DNA from: Micromonospora marina
GTDB lineage: Bacteria; Actinomycetota; Actinomycetes; Mycobacteriales; Micromonosporaceae
Assembly (NCBI RefSeq): GCF_900091565.1
Contig: NZ_FMCV01000005.1
Span: 62,964-126,963, forward strand
Direction: 5' to 3'
Length of the DNA: 64,000 nt
Shown here: positions 16,396 through 25,879 of the stretch, piece after piece
Layout of the letters: the number at the start of each line of letters is the position of its first letter
Numbering within the stretch: position 1 is the stretch's first letter
The notes under the pieces: model-generated
The model's input: only the letters and a program-made list of their open reading frames with translations
Databases searched by the model: none
What the model was told of the DNA's origin: nothing
Position numbers and translations under genes: made by a program

Positions 16396-17589
16396 GTGCC
16401 CCGTGAAGTCCGGGATGTCGTCTTCGTCGACGGCGTCCGTACCCCGTTCGGCAAGGCGGGTGGGATGTACGCCAACACCCGCGCCGACGATCTGGTGATC
16501 CGCTGCATCCGTGAGCTGATGCGCCGCAATCCGCAACTGCCGCCGGAGAAGGTGGAGGAGGTGGCCATCGCCGCCACCACCCAGATCGGTGACCAGGGCC
16601 TGACCATCGGCCGCACCGCCGCCCTGCTGGCCGGCCTGCCCAAGACCGTGCCCGGCTTCGCCATCGACCGGATGTGCGCCGGCGCGATGACCGCCGTCAC
16701 CACAGTGGCCGGCGGCATCGCCATGGGCGCGTACGACGTGGCCATCGCCGGCGGCGTCGAGCACATGGGCCGCCACCCGATGGGCGAGGGCGTCGACCCC
16801 AACCCGCGCATCGTCGCGGAGAAGCTGGTCGACCCGTCCGCCCTGGTGATGGGCTCCACCGCGGAGAACCTGCACGACCGCGTCCCGCACATCACCAAGG
16901 AGCGCACCGACGCGTTCGCGCTGGCGTCCCAGCAGAAGACCGCGAAGGCGTACGCCAACGGCAAGCTCCAGGGCGACCTGGTGCCGGTGGCGGTCCGCGA
17001 CCCGGAGGCGGGCTGGGGCCTGGCCAGCGTGGACGAGGCGCCCCGGGACACCTCGATGGAGAAGCTGGCCGGCCTGAAGACCCCGTTCCGGCCGCACGGC
17101 AAGGTCACCGCCGGTAACGCGGCCGGCCTGAACGACGGCGCCACCGCCGCGCTGCTGGTGGCCGAGGACACCGCCCGCGAGCTGGGCCTGCCAATCGGCA
17201 TGCGCCTGGTGTCGTTCGGCTTCGTCGGCGTCGAGCCCGAGGTGATGGGCGTCGGCCCGATCCCGTCGACCGAGAAGGCGCTGCGCATCGCCGGCCTGGG
17301 CATCGACGACATCGGCCTGTTCGAGCTGAACGAGGCGTTCGCGGTGCAGGTGCTCGCCTTCCTCGACCACTTCGGCATCGCCGACGACGACCCGCGGGTC
17401 AACCCGTGGGGCGGCGCGATCGCCATCGGCCACCCGCTCGCGTCCTCCGGCGTCCGGCTGATGACCCAGCTCGCCCGCCAGTTCGCCGAACACCCCGAGG
17501 TCCGCTACGGCCTCACCGCCATGTGCATCGGCATCGGCATGGGCGGCACCGTGATCTGGGAGAACCCGCACTGGGAGGAGTCGCAGTGA
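16396..17589 (+). CDS. fadA: Acetyl-CoA acyltransferase (thiolase) FadA
   Basis: This 397-residue thiolase cleaves 3-ketoacyl-CoA, the last step of beta-oxidation. The nucleophilic Cys is in IDRMCAGAMTAVTT. The other catalytic positions are in ELNEAFAVQVLAF, WGGAIAIGHPLASSGVRL and TAMCIGIGMGGT. The GTG start follows a ribosome site (GGGAGG). A TAGCAT at 16357-16362 could be the -10 box. The stop overlaps the fadB start (GTGA), so the two subunits of the trifunctional complex are coupled. Confidence 0.95.
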   Translation: MPREVRDVVFVDGVRTPFGKAGGMYANTRADDLVIRCIRELMRRNPQLPPEKVEEVAIAATTQIGDQGLTIGRTAALLAGLPKTVPGFAIDRMCAGAMTAVTTVAGGIAMGAYDVAIAGGVEHMGRHPMGEGVDPNPRIVAEKLVDPSALVMGSTAENLHDRVPHITKERTDAFALASQQKTAKAYANGKLQGDLVPVAVRDPEAGWGLASVDEAPRDTSMEKLAGLKTPFRPHGKVTAGNAAGLNDGATAALLVAEDTARELGLPIGMRLVSFGFVGVEPEVMGVGPIPSTEKALRIAGLGIDDIGLFELNEAFAVQVLAFLDHFGIADDDPRVNPWGGAIAIGHPLASSGVRLMTQLARQFAEHPEVRYGLTAMCIGIGMGGTVIWENPHWEESQ

Positions 17590-19649
17590 GCCTCGCCGCA
17601 CCGAACGAGGTCGTCACCAAGGCGCTGCTGCGCCAGGTGGCCGTACCCGGGCTGGACCGGCCCGCAGCCCTCATCACCCTGGACAACGGCTTCGACCACA
17701 CCAAGCCGAACACCTTCGGCCCGGCCGGACTGACCAGCCTGGACGAGGCGATCACCGCCGCACTGGCGGCGGAGCCGGCGTTCATCGCGGTCACCGGCAA
17801 GCCGTACATCTTCTGCGTGGGCGCGGACATCACCAGCCTGCCCGCGCTGGAGGACCGCGAGCAGGCGCTGGAGATCGGGCGGCTCGGCCACCGCGTCTTC
17901 GCCCGGCTCAAGGACAGCGGCGTACCCACCTTCGCGTTCGTCAACGGCGCGGCGATGGGCGGCGGCCTGGAGCTGGCGCTGCACTGCCACTACCGCACGC
18001 TGTCGGCGGGCGCGGCGGCCCTGGCGCTGCCCGAGGTCTCGCTCGGCCTGATCCCCGGCTGGGGCGGTACGCAGCTGCTGCCGAACCTGATCGGCATCCC
18101 GGCCGCCACGCAGGTGATCATCCAGAACCCGCTGATGCAGAACAAGATGCTCAAGCCGAAGCAGGCTGCCGAGATGGGCATCGCGGACGTGCTGCTGGAG
18201 CCGGCCGACTTCCTGGAGCGGTCGCTGGAGTGGGCCGCCGGCGTGGTCCGGGGCGAGGTCACCGTGACCCGTCCCGAGGTCGACAAGGACATGTGGGCGG
18301 GCGTGCTCTACTTCGCCCGGCAGACCCTGGACCAGCGGCTGCACGGCGCGGTCCCGTCCGCGTACAAGGCGCTGGACCTGCTGGAGACGGCGAAGGACGC
18401 CGACTTCGCCACCGGCACCGCGGCGGAGGACGAGGCCCTGGCGGATCTGGTCTTCTCCGAGGAGCTGCGCAGCGGCCTGTACGCCTTCGACCTGGTGCAG
18501 CGGCGGGCCAAGCGCCCGGCCGGCGCGCCGGACAAGGGCCTGGCCCGCCCGGTCACCAAGGTGGGCATCGTCGGCGCCGGCCTGATGGCCAGCCAGCTCG
18601 CGCTGCTGTTCGCCCGGCGTCTTCAGGTGCCGGTCGTGCTGACCGACCTGGATCAGTCCCGGGTGGACCAGGGTGTCGGCTACGTACACGCCCAGATCGA
18701 GAAGGCTGTCAGCAAGGGCCGGATGGACAAGGGCACCGCGGCCAAGCTGTACGGCCTGGTGTCCGGCTCGGTCGACAAGTCCGTATTTGCCGACTGTGAC
18801 TTCGTCATCGAGGCCGTCTTCGAGGACCTGGGCGTCAAGAAGCAGGTCTGGGCCGAACTGGAGAAGATCGTCAAGCCGGAGGCGGTGCTCGCCACCAACA
18901 CCAGCTCGCTGTCCATCACCGAGATGGCCGCCGAGCTGGAGCACCCGGAGCGGGTGGTCGGCTTCCACTTCTTCAACCCGGTCGCGGTGCTGCCGCTGCT
19001 GGAGATCGTCCGCGGCCAGCGGACCGACGACGCCACGCTGGCCACCGCGTTCGCGGTCGGCAAGCAGCTCAAGAAGTCGTCGGTGCTGGTGAAGGACGCC
19101 CCGGCGTTCGTGGTGAACCGGCTGCTGACCCGCTTCCTCGGCACCGTGTTCGCGGCCGTCGACCAGGGCACCCCGCTGGACGTGGCGAACAGCGCGCTGG
19201 ACCCGCTGGGCCTGCCGATGCGTCCGCTGGCGCTGCTCCAGCTCGTCGGGCCGGCGGTGGCGTACCACGTCGGCGGCACCCTGCACGAGGCGTTCCCGGA
19301 CCGGTTCGGCGTCAGCGAGAACCTCAAGCGGATCGCCGACTCGGGCCAGCCGATCGTGGTCGACGACCAGATCAACGACGAGGTGGCGAAGCTGCTGGTG
19401 GTCGGCGACGAGCCGCTCACCGCCGAGCAGGTCCGGCAGAACGCGCTGGACGCGCTGGCGCAGGAGATCCGGCTCATGCTCGACGAGGGCGTCGTCGCCG
19501 AGGCGCAGGACATCGACCTCTGCATGATCCTCGGCGCCGGCTGGCCGTTCCACCTGGGCGGCGTCACGCCGTACCTGGACCGGACCGGCACCTCCGAACG
19601 GGTGACCGGCAAGCGGTTCCTGCCGCGCGGCGCGGCAAGCCTGCGCTGA
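17586..19649 (+). CDS. fadB: Bifunctional enoyl-CoA hydratase/3-hydroxyacyl-CoA dehydrogenase FadB
   Basis: This 687-residue protein has an N-terminal crotonase domain (YIFCVGADITSL, FVNGAAMGGGLELALHCHYR, ALPEVSLGLIPGWGGTQLLP). Two dehydrogenase domains follow (VGIVGAGLMASQLALLFARR; FFNPVAVLPLLEIVRGQ; KDAPAFVVNRLLTRF). It hydrates enoyl-CoA and oxidises the product. The Rossmann loop reads GAGLMAS rather than the usual GAGxMG, a mild variant. It starts at a GTG overlapping the fadA stop; the longer open frame from 17406 is an artefact inside fadA. A hairpin follows. Confidence 0.95.
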   Translation: MSLAAPNEVVTKALLRQVAVPGLDRPAALITLDNGFDHTKPNTFGPAGLTSLDEAITAALAAEPAFIAVTGKPYIFCVGADITSLPALEDREQALEIGRLGHRVFARLKDSGVPTFAFVNGAAMGGGLELALHCHYRTLSAGAAALALPEVSLGLIPGWGGTQLLPNLIGIPAATQVIIQNPLMQNKMLKPKQAAEMGIADVLLEPADFLERSLEWAAGVVRGEVTVTRPEVDKDMWAGVLYFARQTLDQRLHGAVPSAYKALDLLETAKDADFATGTAAEDEALADLVFSEELRSGLYAFDLVQRRAKRPAGAPDKGLARPVTKVGIVGAGLMASQLALLFARRLQVPVVLTDLDQSRVDQGVGYVHAQIEKAVSKGRMDKGTAAKLYGLVSGSVDKSVFADCDFVIEAVFEDLGVKKQVWAELEKIVKPEAVLATNTSSLSITEMAAELEHPERVVGFHFFNPVAVLPLLEIVRGQRTDDATLATAFAVGKQLKKSSVLVKDAPAFVVNRLLTRFLGTVFAAVDQGTPLDVANSALDPLGLPMRPLALLQLVGPAVAYHVGGTLHEAFPDRFGVSENLKRIADSGQPIVVDDQINDEVAKLLVVGDEPLTAEQVRQNALDALAQEIRLMLDEGVVAEAQDIDLCMILGAGWPFHLGGVTPYLDRTGTSERVTGKRFLPRGAASLR

Positions 19650-19666
19650 CGCGACCGCATCGCATC

Positions 19667-19715
19667 GATCGCGGTGGTCGGGCTGTCCGTTCCGGACGGT
19701 CCGGCCACCGCGATC
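19667..19715. terminator. Long hairpin after fadAB
   Basis: Arms GATCGCGGTGG... and ...CCACCGCGATC pair over about 23 bases with four non-Watson-Crick positions around a three-base loop. There is no T run, so termination is an inference from position. Confidence 0.6.
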
Positions 19716-19836
19716 GGCGTCTGCGGCCAGGTCACGGGTAGGTAGCGGTTTGGCGTCGCCGCCCTCGGGCGGACAGCGGGCGGACGCTGAGGCTGGCTAC
19801 GATCACGCGCCCAGTTTTCTCACAGGAGCTGCCGAC

Positions 19837-20607
19837 ATGTCCCAGCCGCCGTCCAGTCCCTACTCCGGCAACTACCCCTCTCCTCAGCAACAGCCCGGTG
19901 GCTACCCGCCGCCGCAGCAGCAGCCGCAGTACGGCGGTGACTACCCGCAGACTCCGCAGCAGCAGTACGCCGGCCACTACCCGCAGCAGCAGTACGGCGG
20001 CCAGCTCGGTGCGCCGGTCCCGCCGAAGAAGTCCGGCGTCGGCAAGGTTCTGCTGATCGTCCTCGCGGTGGTCCTGGTGCTCTGCGTCGGCGGCGGTGTC
20101 GCCGCCTACCTCGTCACGAAGGACACCGTCAAGGAGGTGGTCACCGCCACCAAGACCCGGGTGGTCGAGCCGCAGACACTCGGCGGCCGGGCGAAGGTCA
20201 CCGACCCGCAGCTGCAGACCGCCGCGGCGCAGATGAAGTCCGAACTCAGCAAGAACGTGCCGGACGCGACCAGCACCGTCGGCGCCTTCTACGGCGACCC
20301 GGCCAAGAAGGACCTGGTCATGATCGTCGCGGTGTCCGGCGTCATGGCGGACCCGAAGCAGGAACTGGCCGACGCCACCGCGGCGGTCACCCCGGATCTG
20401 GCCACGAAGGACTTCAAGACGGTCGACGCGGGCCCACTGGGCGGCGACGCCAAGTGCTCCGACGGCAAGGCGTCGGACGTGCCGGTGGCCGTCTGCATCT
20501 GGGCCGACCGGGGCAGCCTCGGCATGGTGGTGGTCTACTTCACGTCCGCGGCCGAGCTCCAGTCGGAGTTCGTGACGATGCGCGGCGAGATCGAGAAGCA
20601 GGACTGA
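19837..20607 (+). CDS. Gln/Pro/Tyr-rich single-pass membrane protein
   Basis: The 256-residue protein begins at an ATG after CAGGAG. The first 63 residues are rich in Gln, Pro, Tyr and Gly. A basic stop (PKKSGVGK) and one membrane segment (VLLIVLAVVLVLCVGGGVAA) follow, and the rest, about 165 residues, lies outside. The exterior part contains two cysteines (DAKCSDGKASDVPVAVCIWA) likely to form a disulfide, in a fold seen in many actinobacterial membrane proteins of unknown function. It ends just before a strong terminator. Confidence 0.75.
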   Translation: MSQPPSSPYSGNYPSPQQQPGGYPPPQQQPQYGGDYPQTPQQQYAGHYPQQQYGGQLGAPVPPKKSGVGKVLLIVLAVVLVLCVGGGVAAYLVTKDTVKEVVTATKTRVVEPQTLGGRAKVTDPQLQTAAAQMKSELSKNVPDATSTVGAFYGDPAKKDLVMIVAVSGVMADPKQELADATAAVTPDLATKDFKTVDAGPLGGDAKCSDGKASDVPVAVCIWADRGSLGMVVVYFTSAAELQSEFVTMRGEIEKQD

Positions 20608-20615
20608 CACCCGTC

Positions 20616-20656
20616 ACGGCACCGGGCCCCCGCGTGACGGCGGGGCCCGGTGCCGT
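20616..20656. terminator. Bidirectional terminator hairpin
   Basis: Arms ACGGCACCGGGCCCC and GGGGCCCGGTGCCGT are perfectly complementary around a short loop, followed by TT. The hairpin lies between the converging membrane protein and VOC genes. Confidence 0.8.
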
Positions 20657-20663
20657 TTCCGGA

Positions 20664-21050
20664 TCAGGCGGACGCGGCCCGCTCGGCGGGGCTCCGGCAG
20701 ACGCAGAACTCGTTGCCCTCCGGGTCGGCCAGCACCACCCAGCCGATCCCGTCCGGCCGGCGCCGGTCGGCCACCGGCGTGGCGCCGAGGCCGCGCAGCC
20801 GCGCCACCTCCTCGTCCCGGGTGCCCTCGGCCGGGTGCAGGTCGAGGTGGAACGCGCCCTTTCCGTGCCGCTCGTCCACCCGGACGAACAGCAGGTCGGG
20901 GCCGTGCCCGCCGGGTGCGGCGAGGACCGCCTCCGGGTCGCCCGGGTGGTCGTCGTCGGCGAGCCGGCGGTCGAGTACGCGGGCCCACCAGCCGGCCAGG
21001 GCGTACGGGTCGCCGGTTTCGACTGTCACGCAGTGGATCTGTGCACTCAC
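20664..21050 (-). CDS. VOC/glyoxalase-like domain protein
   Basis: This 128-residue protein shows the paired beta-alpha-beta-beta-beta units of the VOC superfamily: IHCVTVETGDPYALAGWWAR, AFHLDLHPAEGTRDEEVARL and WVVLADPEGNEFCVC. Such proteins include glyoxalases, antibiotic-binding proteins and dioxygenases; the specific role is unknown. The GTG at 21050 has an excellent ribosome site (AGGAGGA) seven bases upstream, which fixes the start against a longer open frame. Confidence 0.85.
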   Translation of the reverse strand: MSAQIHCVTVETGDPYALAGWWARVLDRRLADDDHPGDPEAVLAAPGGHGPDLLFVRVDERHGKGAFHLDLHPAEGTRDEEVARLRGLGATPVADRRRPDGIGWVVLADPEGNEFCVCRSPAERAASA

Positions 21051-21218
21051 GGTGCTTCCTCCTGTGGGGAGCGCGCCCCGGCACAGTGGGAACGTCAGCG
21101 GGGAACGCGGGGCGCGGGACGGTTCACGACGGACATCGACCACACCCCCTTCCACCTCTCGAGCTGACCCCGATGATCATTCCACCGCCCCGCGGCGCCC
21201 ACAACCCCGCCTGGGTGC

Positions 21219-21301
21219 AAGGAAGGGCCCCTTGTTAACAGCCAGGTGTTAACAAGGGGCCCTTCCTCTACCTGAGGCGTTAAGAAGGTGCCCTTCCTTA
21301 C
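21219..21301 (+). repeat. Palindromic repeat, copy 3 (three units)
   Basis: One unit in reverse (AAGGAAGGGCCCCTTGTTAA, 21219-21238) faces two forward units: GTTAACAAGGGGCCCTTCCT (21248-21267), spacer CTACCTGAGGC, and GTTAAGAAGGTGCCCTTCCT. The inverted pair forms a nearly perfect 20-base hairpin. The right edge provides the TAA stop (21300-21298) of the beta-propeller gene. Confidence 0.85.
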
Positions 21302-23847
21302 GGGCCGACGAAGACCGCCTTGGCGCGCCAGTCGACGCCGTCGACCGCCGGGCCGCTGCGCACCGTGAACGCCCCCGACGGAGCGCCGTTCGCCCAGTCG
21401 GCGGCGGACAGGTCACCGGTGCTCCGGTTGACCTTGTAGAGCGTCGAGCCGGCCACGAAGACGGCACCCGCGTCGGAGAACCCGCTCGCCCCGGCCACGG
21501 AGAACCGGTCGGCACCGACCACGCCGCTGTCCGGCGTGAACCAGCGCCAGAACAGGCCGTTCTGCCCGGTCAGCGTGTAGTAGAGCCGCCCGCCGGTGGA
21601 GAACATGCCGGTCACGTTCGGGATCTCGGCGTAGAAGCCGGTGGTCGCGCCGACGTATGTCTGCCCGGCCGGTCCCGAGTTGGTGATCACGTTGTCCCAG
21701 TACGGGTCGTGGTACGGGTCCACCAGTTCCGGCGTGCCGAACGTGGTGCCGTCGAACGTGCGCCGCCACAGCGCGCCGTCGGCGCCGTAGAACAGCGTCC
21801 CGCCGACCCAGAAGGCGTTGCGGGTGGCGGACCACACGGTCCCGTCCGGGTTCGCCACCGGGCTGGGGGTGCCGACGCCGGTCAGCCCGTCGTACGAGCG
21901 GACCTGCACCTCCTCGCCGGTGCCGGCCGGCGGAGGCCCGGTCTTGACGATCTCGACGGCGTTGACGAGCGGGTTCTCCTTGACGTGCCGGAACTCGATG
22001 TCGACGGTGCCGTCGCTGGTCACCGTGAACTCCCGCATGGTGCCCACGTTGTGCCCGACGCCGCCGGACAGGTCCAGGTCGTCCAGGACGACGGTGCCGT
22101 CCAGCGCCACGTCGAAGACGCGGGTGTTCGGGGCTGAGGTGCCGTCGTACCGGTTGGCCAGGTAGAGCCGCACGTGCACCTCGGTGCCGGTGGGCACGGG
22201 GAACTGCCAGAGCATCTCCGCGCCGCCGGCCGGGTCGTACCGCTCGCTGCTGTAGAGGGCGGCCGGGGTGCCGACCGGTACCGTCGCGTCCAGACTGCCG
22301 ACCGTGGTGAAGCCGGAGGCCGAGCTGCCGGTGTTGTGGTAGGGGCTGGGGCTGGAGTTGGTGTCGGCTGCCCAGTCCGGTCCGCCGTCGCCGGCGGCGG
22401 CCACCGGGCCACCCGCGTTCACCCGGTACAGCACGTTTGTCGGCTTCGGCAGGCCGGCCTGGTACACGTTGCCGGGCAGTGTCGCGGTGGTGGTCGGGTG
22501 CGGCGCCTTGCCACCGGCGAGCGGGAAGAACGCGATCCGCTCCCGCCGGTACTGGAAGTTGCCGATCCAGAGCGTGTCGCCGCCGATCCAGAGCCCGGCG
22601 TCGGTGACGAGCATCTCCGAGGCGCCGATGCCGCGCGGGTGCCGGCCCGGGTTCCAGGACAGCGGCAGGCCGTTGGCCGGGTCGAGCGCGGCGATGCTGG
22701 CCCGGCCGACCGCGCCGGCGCGGGCGTTGTCGGTGCCCGTGGTGTTGTTGAGCCAGCGGAGGTGACCGCCGACGTAGACGGCCTGCTCGCTGATGCCGAC
22801 GGACAGGAACGTGTCGCCGCCGCTGTAGTCGACCCAGGTCGGCTGGAGGTTGTCGCCGGTCGCGCCGGCCTCCCAGCGGGCCGCGGTGTCGCAGAGCGTC
22901 CCGCCGTAGGGGGCGCCGGTCGTGACCACCACGAAGTAGCTGTTGTCCGGGGAGAACGCGACGTCGCGGACGTACGAGTCGAACGACTGCCACTTGCAGC
23001 GCGGCGTGTAGCGGGCTGTGTTCCAGTCGGTGACGGTGGCGGCGGTGGCGCCCAGGTCGAGTTTGACGATCTGGTCGTGCAGCACCCCGTCGGCCTTCTT
23101 GAAGTTGCCGATGACGACGAGCTGCGTGCCGTCCGGGGAGACGGCGAGCTTCTCCGCGCCGACGCCGGCCTTGGCACCGCTGACGCCGTCCCAGTTGTGG
23201 TTCTCGGTCAGCGTGGTCGTGAGGTAGCCGTCGACCGCGCCGGTGGTGGCGTCGAGCGAGGCGAGCCCGCCGCGCGGGTTGGGGTTGCCGGCCGTGGTGA
23301 AGATGCCGCCGACCAGCAGCCGGTCGCCGACGAGCGCGATGTCCTTGATCAGCCCGTTGAACGCCGGCGGCGCGAAGCTGGTGACGACCGCCCCGGTGGC
23401 GACGTCGAGCAGGGCGACCTTGCGCCGGGTCACGCCGTTGACGGTGTTGAACTTGCCGGCGACGAAGACGGTGCCCGCCGTGGGCCCGGCCACGACCGCC
23501 GTCACCTCGTTGTCGAGCGTGGGCGCGAAGGCGGCGTCCACCTGTCCGGTGGCCTTGTCGAAGGCGAGCAGGTAGTCGCGGGGGATGTCGACGTCGGAGT
23601 TCCGGTTCTGCACCTGGGTGAAGGAGCCACCCGCGATGATCTTCGTACCGGCGTCGTGGATCGCGTCGACCGAGCCGTCCTGGACGTCGGGCGAGGCGGC
23701 GGAGGGGACGGTGTGGACCACTGCGTCGTGGCCGGGCACGGCGGCGGCTGCCGCGGGCGTGGCCGGCGAGAGGCCGGCGGCGGTGAGGGCGCCGGCGGTG
23801 AGGACCGCGAGGAGACGGCGGCGGCGCGGGGCCGGGGGGTGGGTCAC
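21298..23847 (-). CDS. Secreted beta-propeller protein with a malectin-like carbohydrate-binding domain
   Basis: This 849-residue protein has a signal peptide (RRRRLLAVLTAGALTAAGL, then PATPAAAAA). About 420 residues of repeated propeller blades follow (repeats of the type DATTGAV and KATGQVDAAFAPTL, each near 'IIAGGSFTQV' or 'LLVGGIFTTA'). A malectin-like domain comes next (VLYRVNAGGPVAAAGDGGPD, WQFPVPTGTEVHVRLYLANR, VDIEFRHVKENPLVNAVEIV). A second group of propeller blades closes the protein (GTLFYGADGALWRRTFDGTT and on). It likely binds glycans at the cell surface; no enzymatic residues are evident. The GTG at 23847 follows GGAGCTGCCC. Its TAA stop lies in the palindromic repeat. Confidence 0.8.
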   Translation of the reverse strand: MTHPPAPRRRRLLAVLTAGALTAAGLSPATPAAAAAVPGHDAVVHTVPSAASPDVQDGSVDAIHDAGTKIIAGGSFTQVQNRNSDVDIPRDYLLAFDKATGQVDAAFAPTLDNEVTAVVAGPTAGTVFVAGKFNTVNGVTRRKVALLDVATGAVVTSFAPPAFNGLIKDIALVGDRLLVGGIFTTAGNPNPRGGLASLDATTGAVDGYLTTTLTENHNWDGVSGAKAGVGAEKLAVSPDGTQLVVIGNFKKADGVLHDQIVKLDLGATAATVTDWNTARYTPRCKWQSFDSYVRDVAFSPDNSYFVVVTTGAPYGGTLCDTAARWEAGATGDNLQPTWVDYSGGDTFLSVGISEQAVYVGGHLRWLNNTTGTDNARAGAVGRASIAALDPANGLPLSWNPGRHPRGIGASEMLVTDAGLWIGGDTLWIGNFQYRRERIAFFPLAGGKAPHPTTTATLPGNVYQAGLPKPTNVLYRVNAGGPVAAAGDGGPDWAADTNSSPSPYHNTGSSASGFTTVGSLDATVPVGTPAALYSSERYDPAGGAEMLWQFPVPTGTEVHVRLYLANRYDGTSAPNTRVFDVALDGTVVLDDLDLSGGVGHNVGTMREFTVTSDGTVDIEFRHVKENPLVNAVEIVKTGPPPAGTGEEVQVRSYDGLTGVGTPSPVANPDGTVWSATRNAFWVGGTLFYGADGALWRRTFDGTTFGTPELVDPYHDPYWDNVITNSGPAGQTYVGATTGFYAEIPNVTGMFSTGGRLYYTLTGQNGLFWRWFTPDSGVVGADRFSVAGASGFSDAGAVFVAGSTLYKVNRSTGDLSAADWANGAPSGAFTVRSGPAVDGVDWRAKAVFVGP

Positions 23848-24056
23848 GGGCAGCTCCGGTGGGTGAGCGGGATGAGGTGTCGCTGCGCTCACTCTCCGTT
23901 GATCACCGGCTCCGCGTCCAGCACTGGCGGCGCATTCTGCCCGACCACCGTGCCGCCGGGGGCCGACCACCGCCCGCACCGGCCAGGACAGCCGAGGCCG
24001 TCCGCACGAAAAGGTGAGGCCGTCTCACCGGCCGGGCGGGCCGGGTCGGTCGGCGG

Positions 24057-25214
24057 TCAGGTGGCCGCCGCCGGGTCGGCCGACGGAAGCGTCACTGTCA
24101 CCTCCAGGCCGCCGCCGGGCTGGGCGACCGCCTTCACCGTGCCGCCGTGCGCGTCGCTGACGGCCCGCACGATCGACAGGCCGAGACCGGAGCCACGTGC
24201 GCCGGTGCGTTCCTGTCCGCCGCGCCTGAACGGCTCGAACAGCCCGGGTACGTCGGCCGGGGCGACCTCGAAGCCGGTGTTCCCCACCACCAGCCAGGAC
24301 CGTTCCCCGTCGGTGCCGGTACGCACCCAGATCCGGCCGTGCAGGTGGTTGTAACGGACCGCGTTCTCCACCAGGTTGCCGGCGAGCCGGTCGAGCAGCC
24401 CGGGGTCGCCGACCACCGGCGCGGGGCGCAGCGAGGTGTGCACCTTGAGGCCGATGCGCTCCACTTCCCGGGAGACCGCCGACAGCGCGTTCGCGGTGCC
24501 GATGGCGAGGTCCGACTCGGCACGGCGGCCGAGCCGCCGGCCGGTCTGCGCCTCGCTGCGGGCCAGCACCAGCAGCGCGTCGACCAGGCCGTTGGCGCGC
24601 TCGGAGGCGTCGCGCACCACGCCGGCCATGCGCCGGTACTCGGCGAGGTCGGCGTCGTCGTCGCTGAGTGTCACGTCGATTTCGGTACGCATCACCGCCA
24701 GCGGTGTCCGCAGCTCGTGCGAGGCGTTCGCGACGAACCGCTTCTGCGCCTCGAACGCGCCGCTGATCCGGTCGAGCATGGCGTCGAACGTCTCGGCCAG
24801 CTCGGCCACCTCGTCGTCGGCGCCGGACCAGCCGATCCGCTCGTCGAGTGTGGCCTCGCCGAGCCGGCGGGCGGTGGCGGTGACCTGGTGCAGCGGGCGC
24901 AGCGCCCGCCCGGCCACCAGGTACGCCCCGGCCACTCCGACAACGCTGATCGCCGCCAGCGCGAGCAGCCCCTTGACCAGCAGTTCCTGGGATGCGGCGT
25001 CCACCAACTGCCGCTGCCACTGCCCGGCGTCGAGCGTCCGCCCGTCGGTGAGCACCACTGTGGTGCCGGGCAGCAGCTCGTCGGTGGGGCGCAGCGCGTC
25101 GCGGACCAGCAGCCAGGCCAGCAGCACCAGGATCGCCCCGGCGCCGACCAGCAGCACGCCGTTGAGCAGGGTCAGCCGCAGCCGCAGCGTCGGCCGTACC
25201 CGGCGCGCGCTCAC
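24057..25214 (-). CDS. Membrane sensor histidine kinase
   Basis: This 385-residue kinase has two membrane segments (LTLLNGVLLVGAGAILVLLA and LLALAAISVVGVAGAYLVAG) around a short exterior loop, and a HAMP region (ATARRLGEATLDERI). The phosphoacceptor box is FVANASHELRTPLAVMRTE. ATP-binding N and G boxes are visible (GNLVENAVRYNH, GSGLGLSIVRAVSDAHGG). The small sensor loop of about 55 residues gives no clue to the signal. The GTG start overlaps the regulator stop (GTGA), so it is translated after the regulator. Confidence 0.93.
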   Translation of the reverse strand: MSARRVRPTLRLRLTLLNGVLLVGAGAILVLLAWLLVRDALRPTDELLPGTTVVLTDGRTLDAGQWQRQLVDAASQELLVKGLLALAAISVVGVAGAYLVAGRALRPLHQVTATARRLGEATLDERIGWSGADDEVAELAETFDAMLDRISGAFEAQKRFVANASHELRTPLAVMRTEIDVTLSDDDADLAEYRRMAGVVRDASERANGLVDALLVLARSEAQTGRRLGRRAESDLAIGTANALSAVSREVERIGLKVHTSLRPAPVVGDPGLLDRLAGNLVENAVRYNHLHGRIWVRTGTDGERSWLVVGNTGFEVAPADVPGLFEPFRRGGQERTGARGSGLGLSIVRAVSDAHGGTVKAVAQPGGGLEVTVTLPSADPAAAT

Positions 25215-25879
25215 TGCCGTACCCCGCCGATGCGATAGCCCGCGCCCACCACGGTGTCGATGAGCGGCGGGTCTCCGAGCTTCTTGCGCAGTGTCATCAC
25301 GGTGACCCGCACGATCGTGGTGAACGGGTCGGTGTTGGCGTCCCAGACCCGTTCCAGCAGCTCCTCGCTGGACACCACCGCGCCACGCGCCTTGAGCAGC
25401 TCGGCGAGCACGCCGAATTCCTTGTTGGTGAGGTCGAGCGGCACGCCGCCCCGGCTCACCACCCGGCGGGCCGGGTCGAGCACCAGGTCGGCCACCTCCA
25501 GCACCGGCGGCGCGGCCGGGGTGGCCCGGCGGCCGAGCGCCTGCACCCGGGCCACCAGCTCGTCGAACGCGAACGGCTTGGCCAGGTAGTCGTCGGCGCC
25601 GAGCTGCAACCCCTCGACGCGGTCGGCGACGGTGCCGCTGGCGGTCAGCATCAGCACCCGGGTCAGCGCGCCGGAGGCGGCCAGGTCGGCGCAGATCCGG
25701 TCGCCGTGCACGCCGGGCAGGTCGCGGTCCAGGATCACCACGTCGTAGCGGGTGACGAACGCCGCCTCGTGCCCGGCGTCGCCGTCGTAGGCGACGTCGA
25801 CTGCCATCCCGCGCTTGCGCAGCCCGCGCGCGATCGCGTCGGCGAGGTTGCGCTCGTCCTCGACCACCAGTACCCGCAT
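25211..25879 (-). CDS. OmpR/PhoB-type response regulator
   Basis: This 222-residue regulator has a receiver domain (MRVLVVEDERNLADAIARGL, phosphoacceptor Asp in VILDRDLPGVHGD, Lys in DDYLAKPFAFDELV). The C-terminal winged-helix DNA-binding domain is typical (LTNKEFGVLAELLKARGAVV, FTTIVRVTVMTLRKKLG, VVGAGYRIGG). It pairs with the histidine kinase downstream by a 4-base overlap. The ATG at 25879 starts the receiver directly. Confidence 0.95.
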   Translation of the reverse strand: MRVLVVEDERNLADAIARGLRKRGMAVDVAYDGDAGHEAAFVTRYDVVILDRDLPGVHGDRICADLAASGALTRVLMLTASGTVADRVEGLQLGADDYLAKPFAFDELVARVQALGRRATPAAPPVLEVADLVLDPARRVVSRGGVPLDLTNKEFGVLAELLKARGAVVSSEELLERVWDANTDPFTTIVRVTVMTLRKKLGDPPLIDTVVGAGYRIGGVRQ

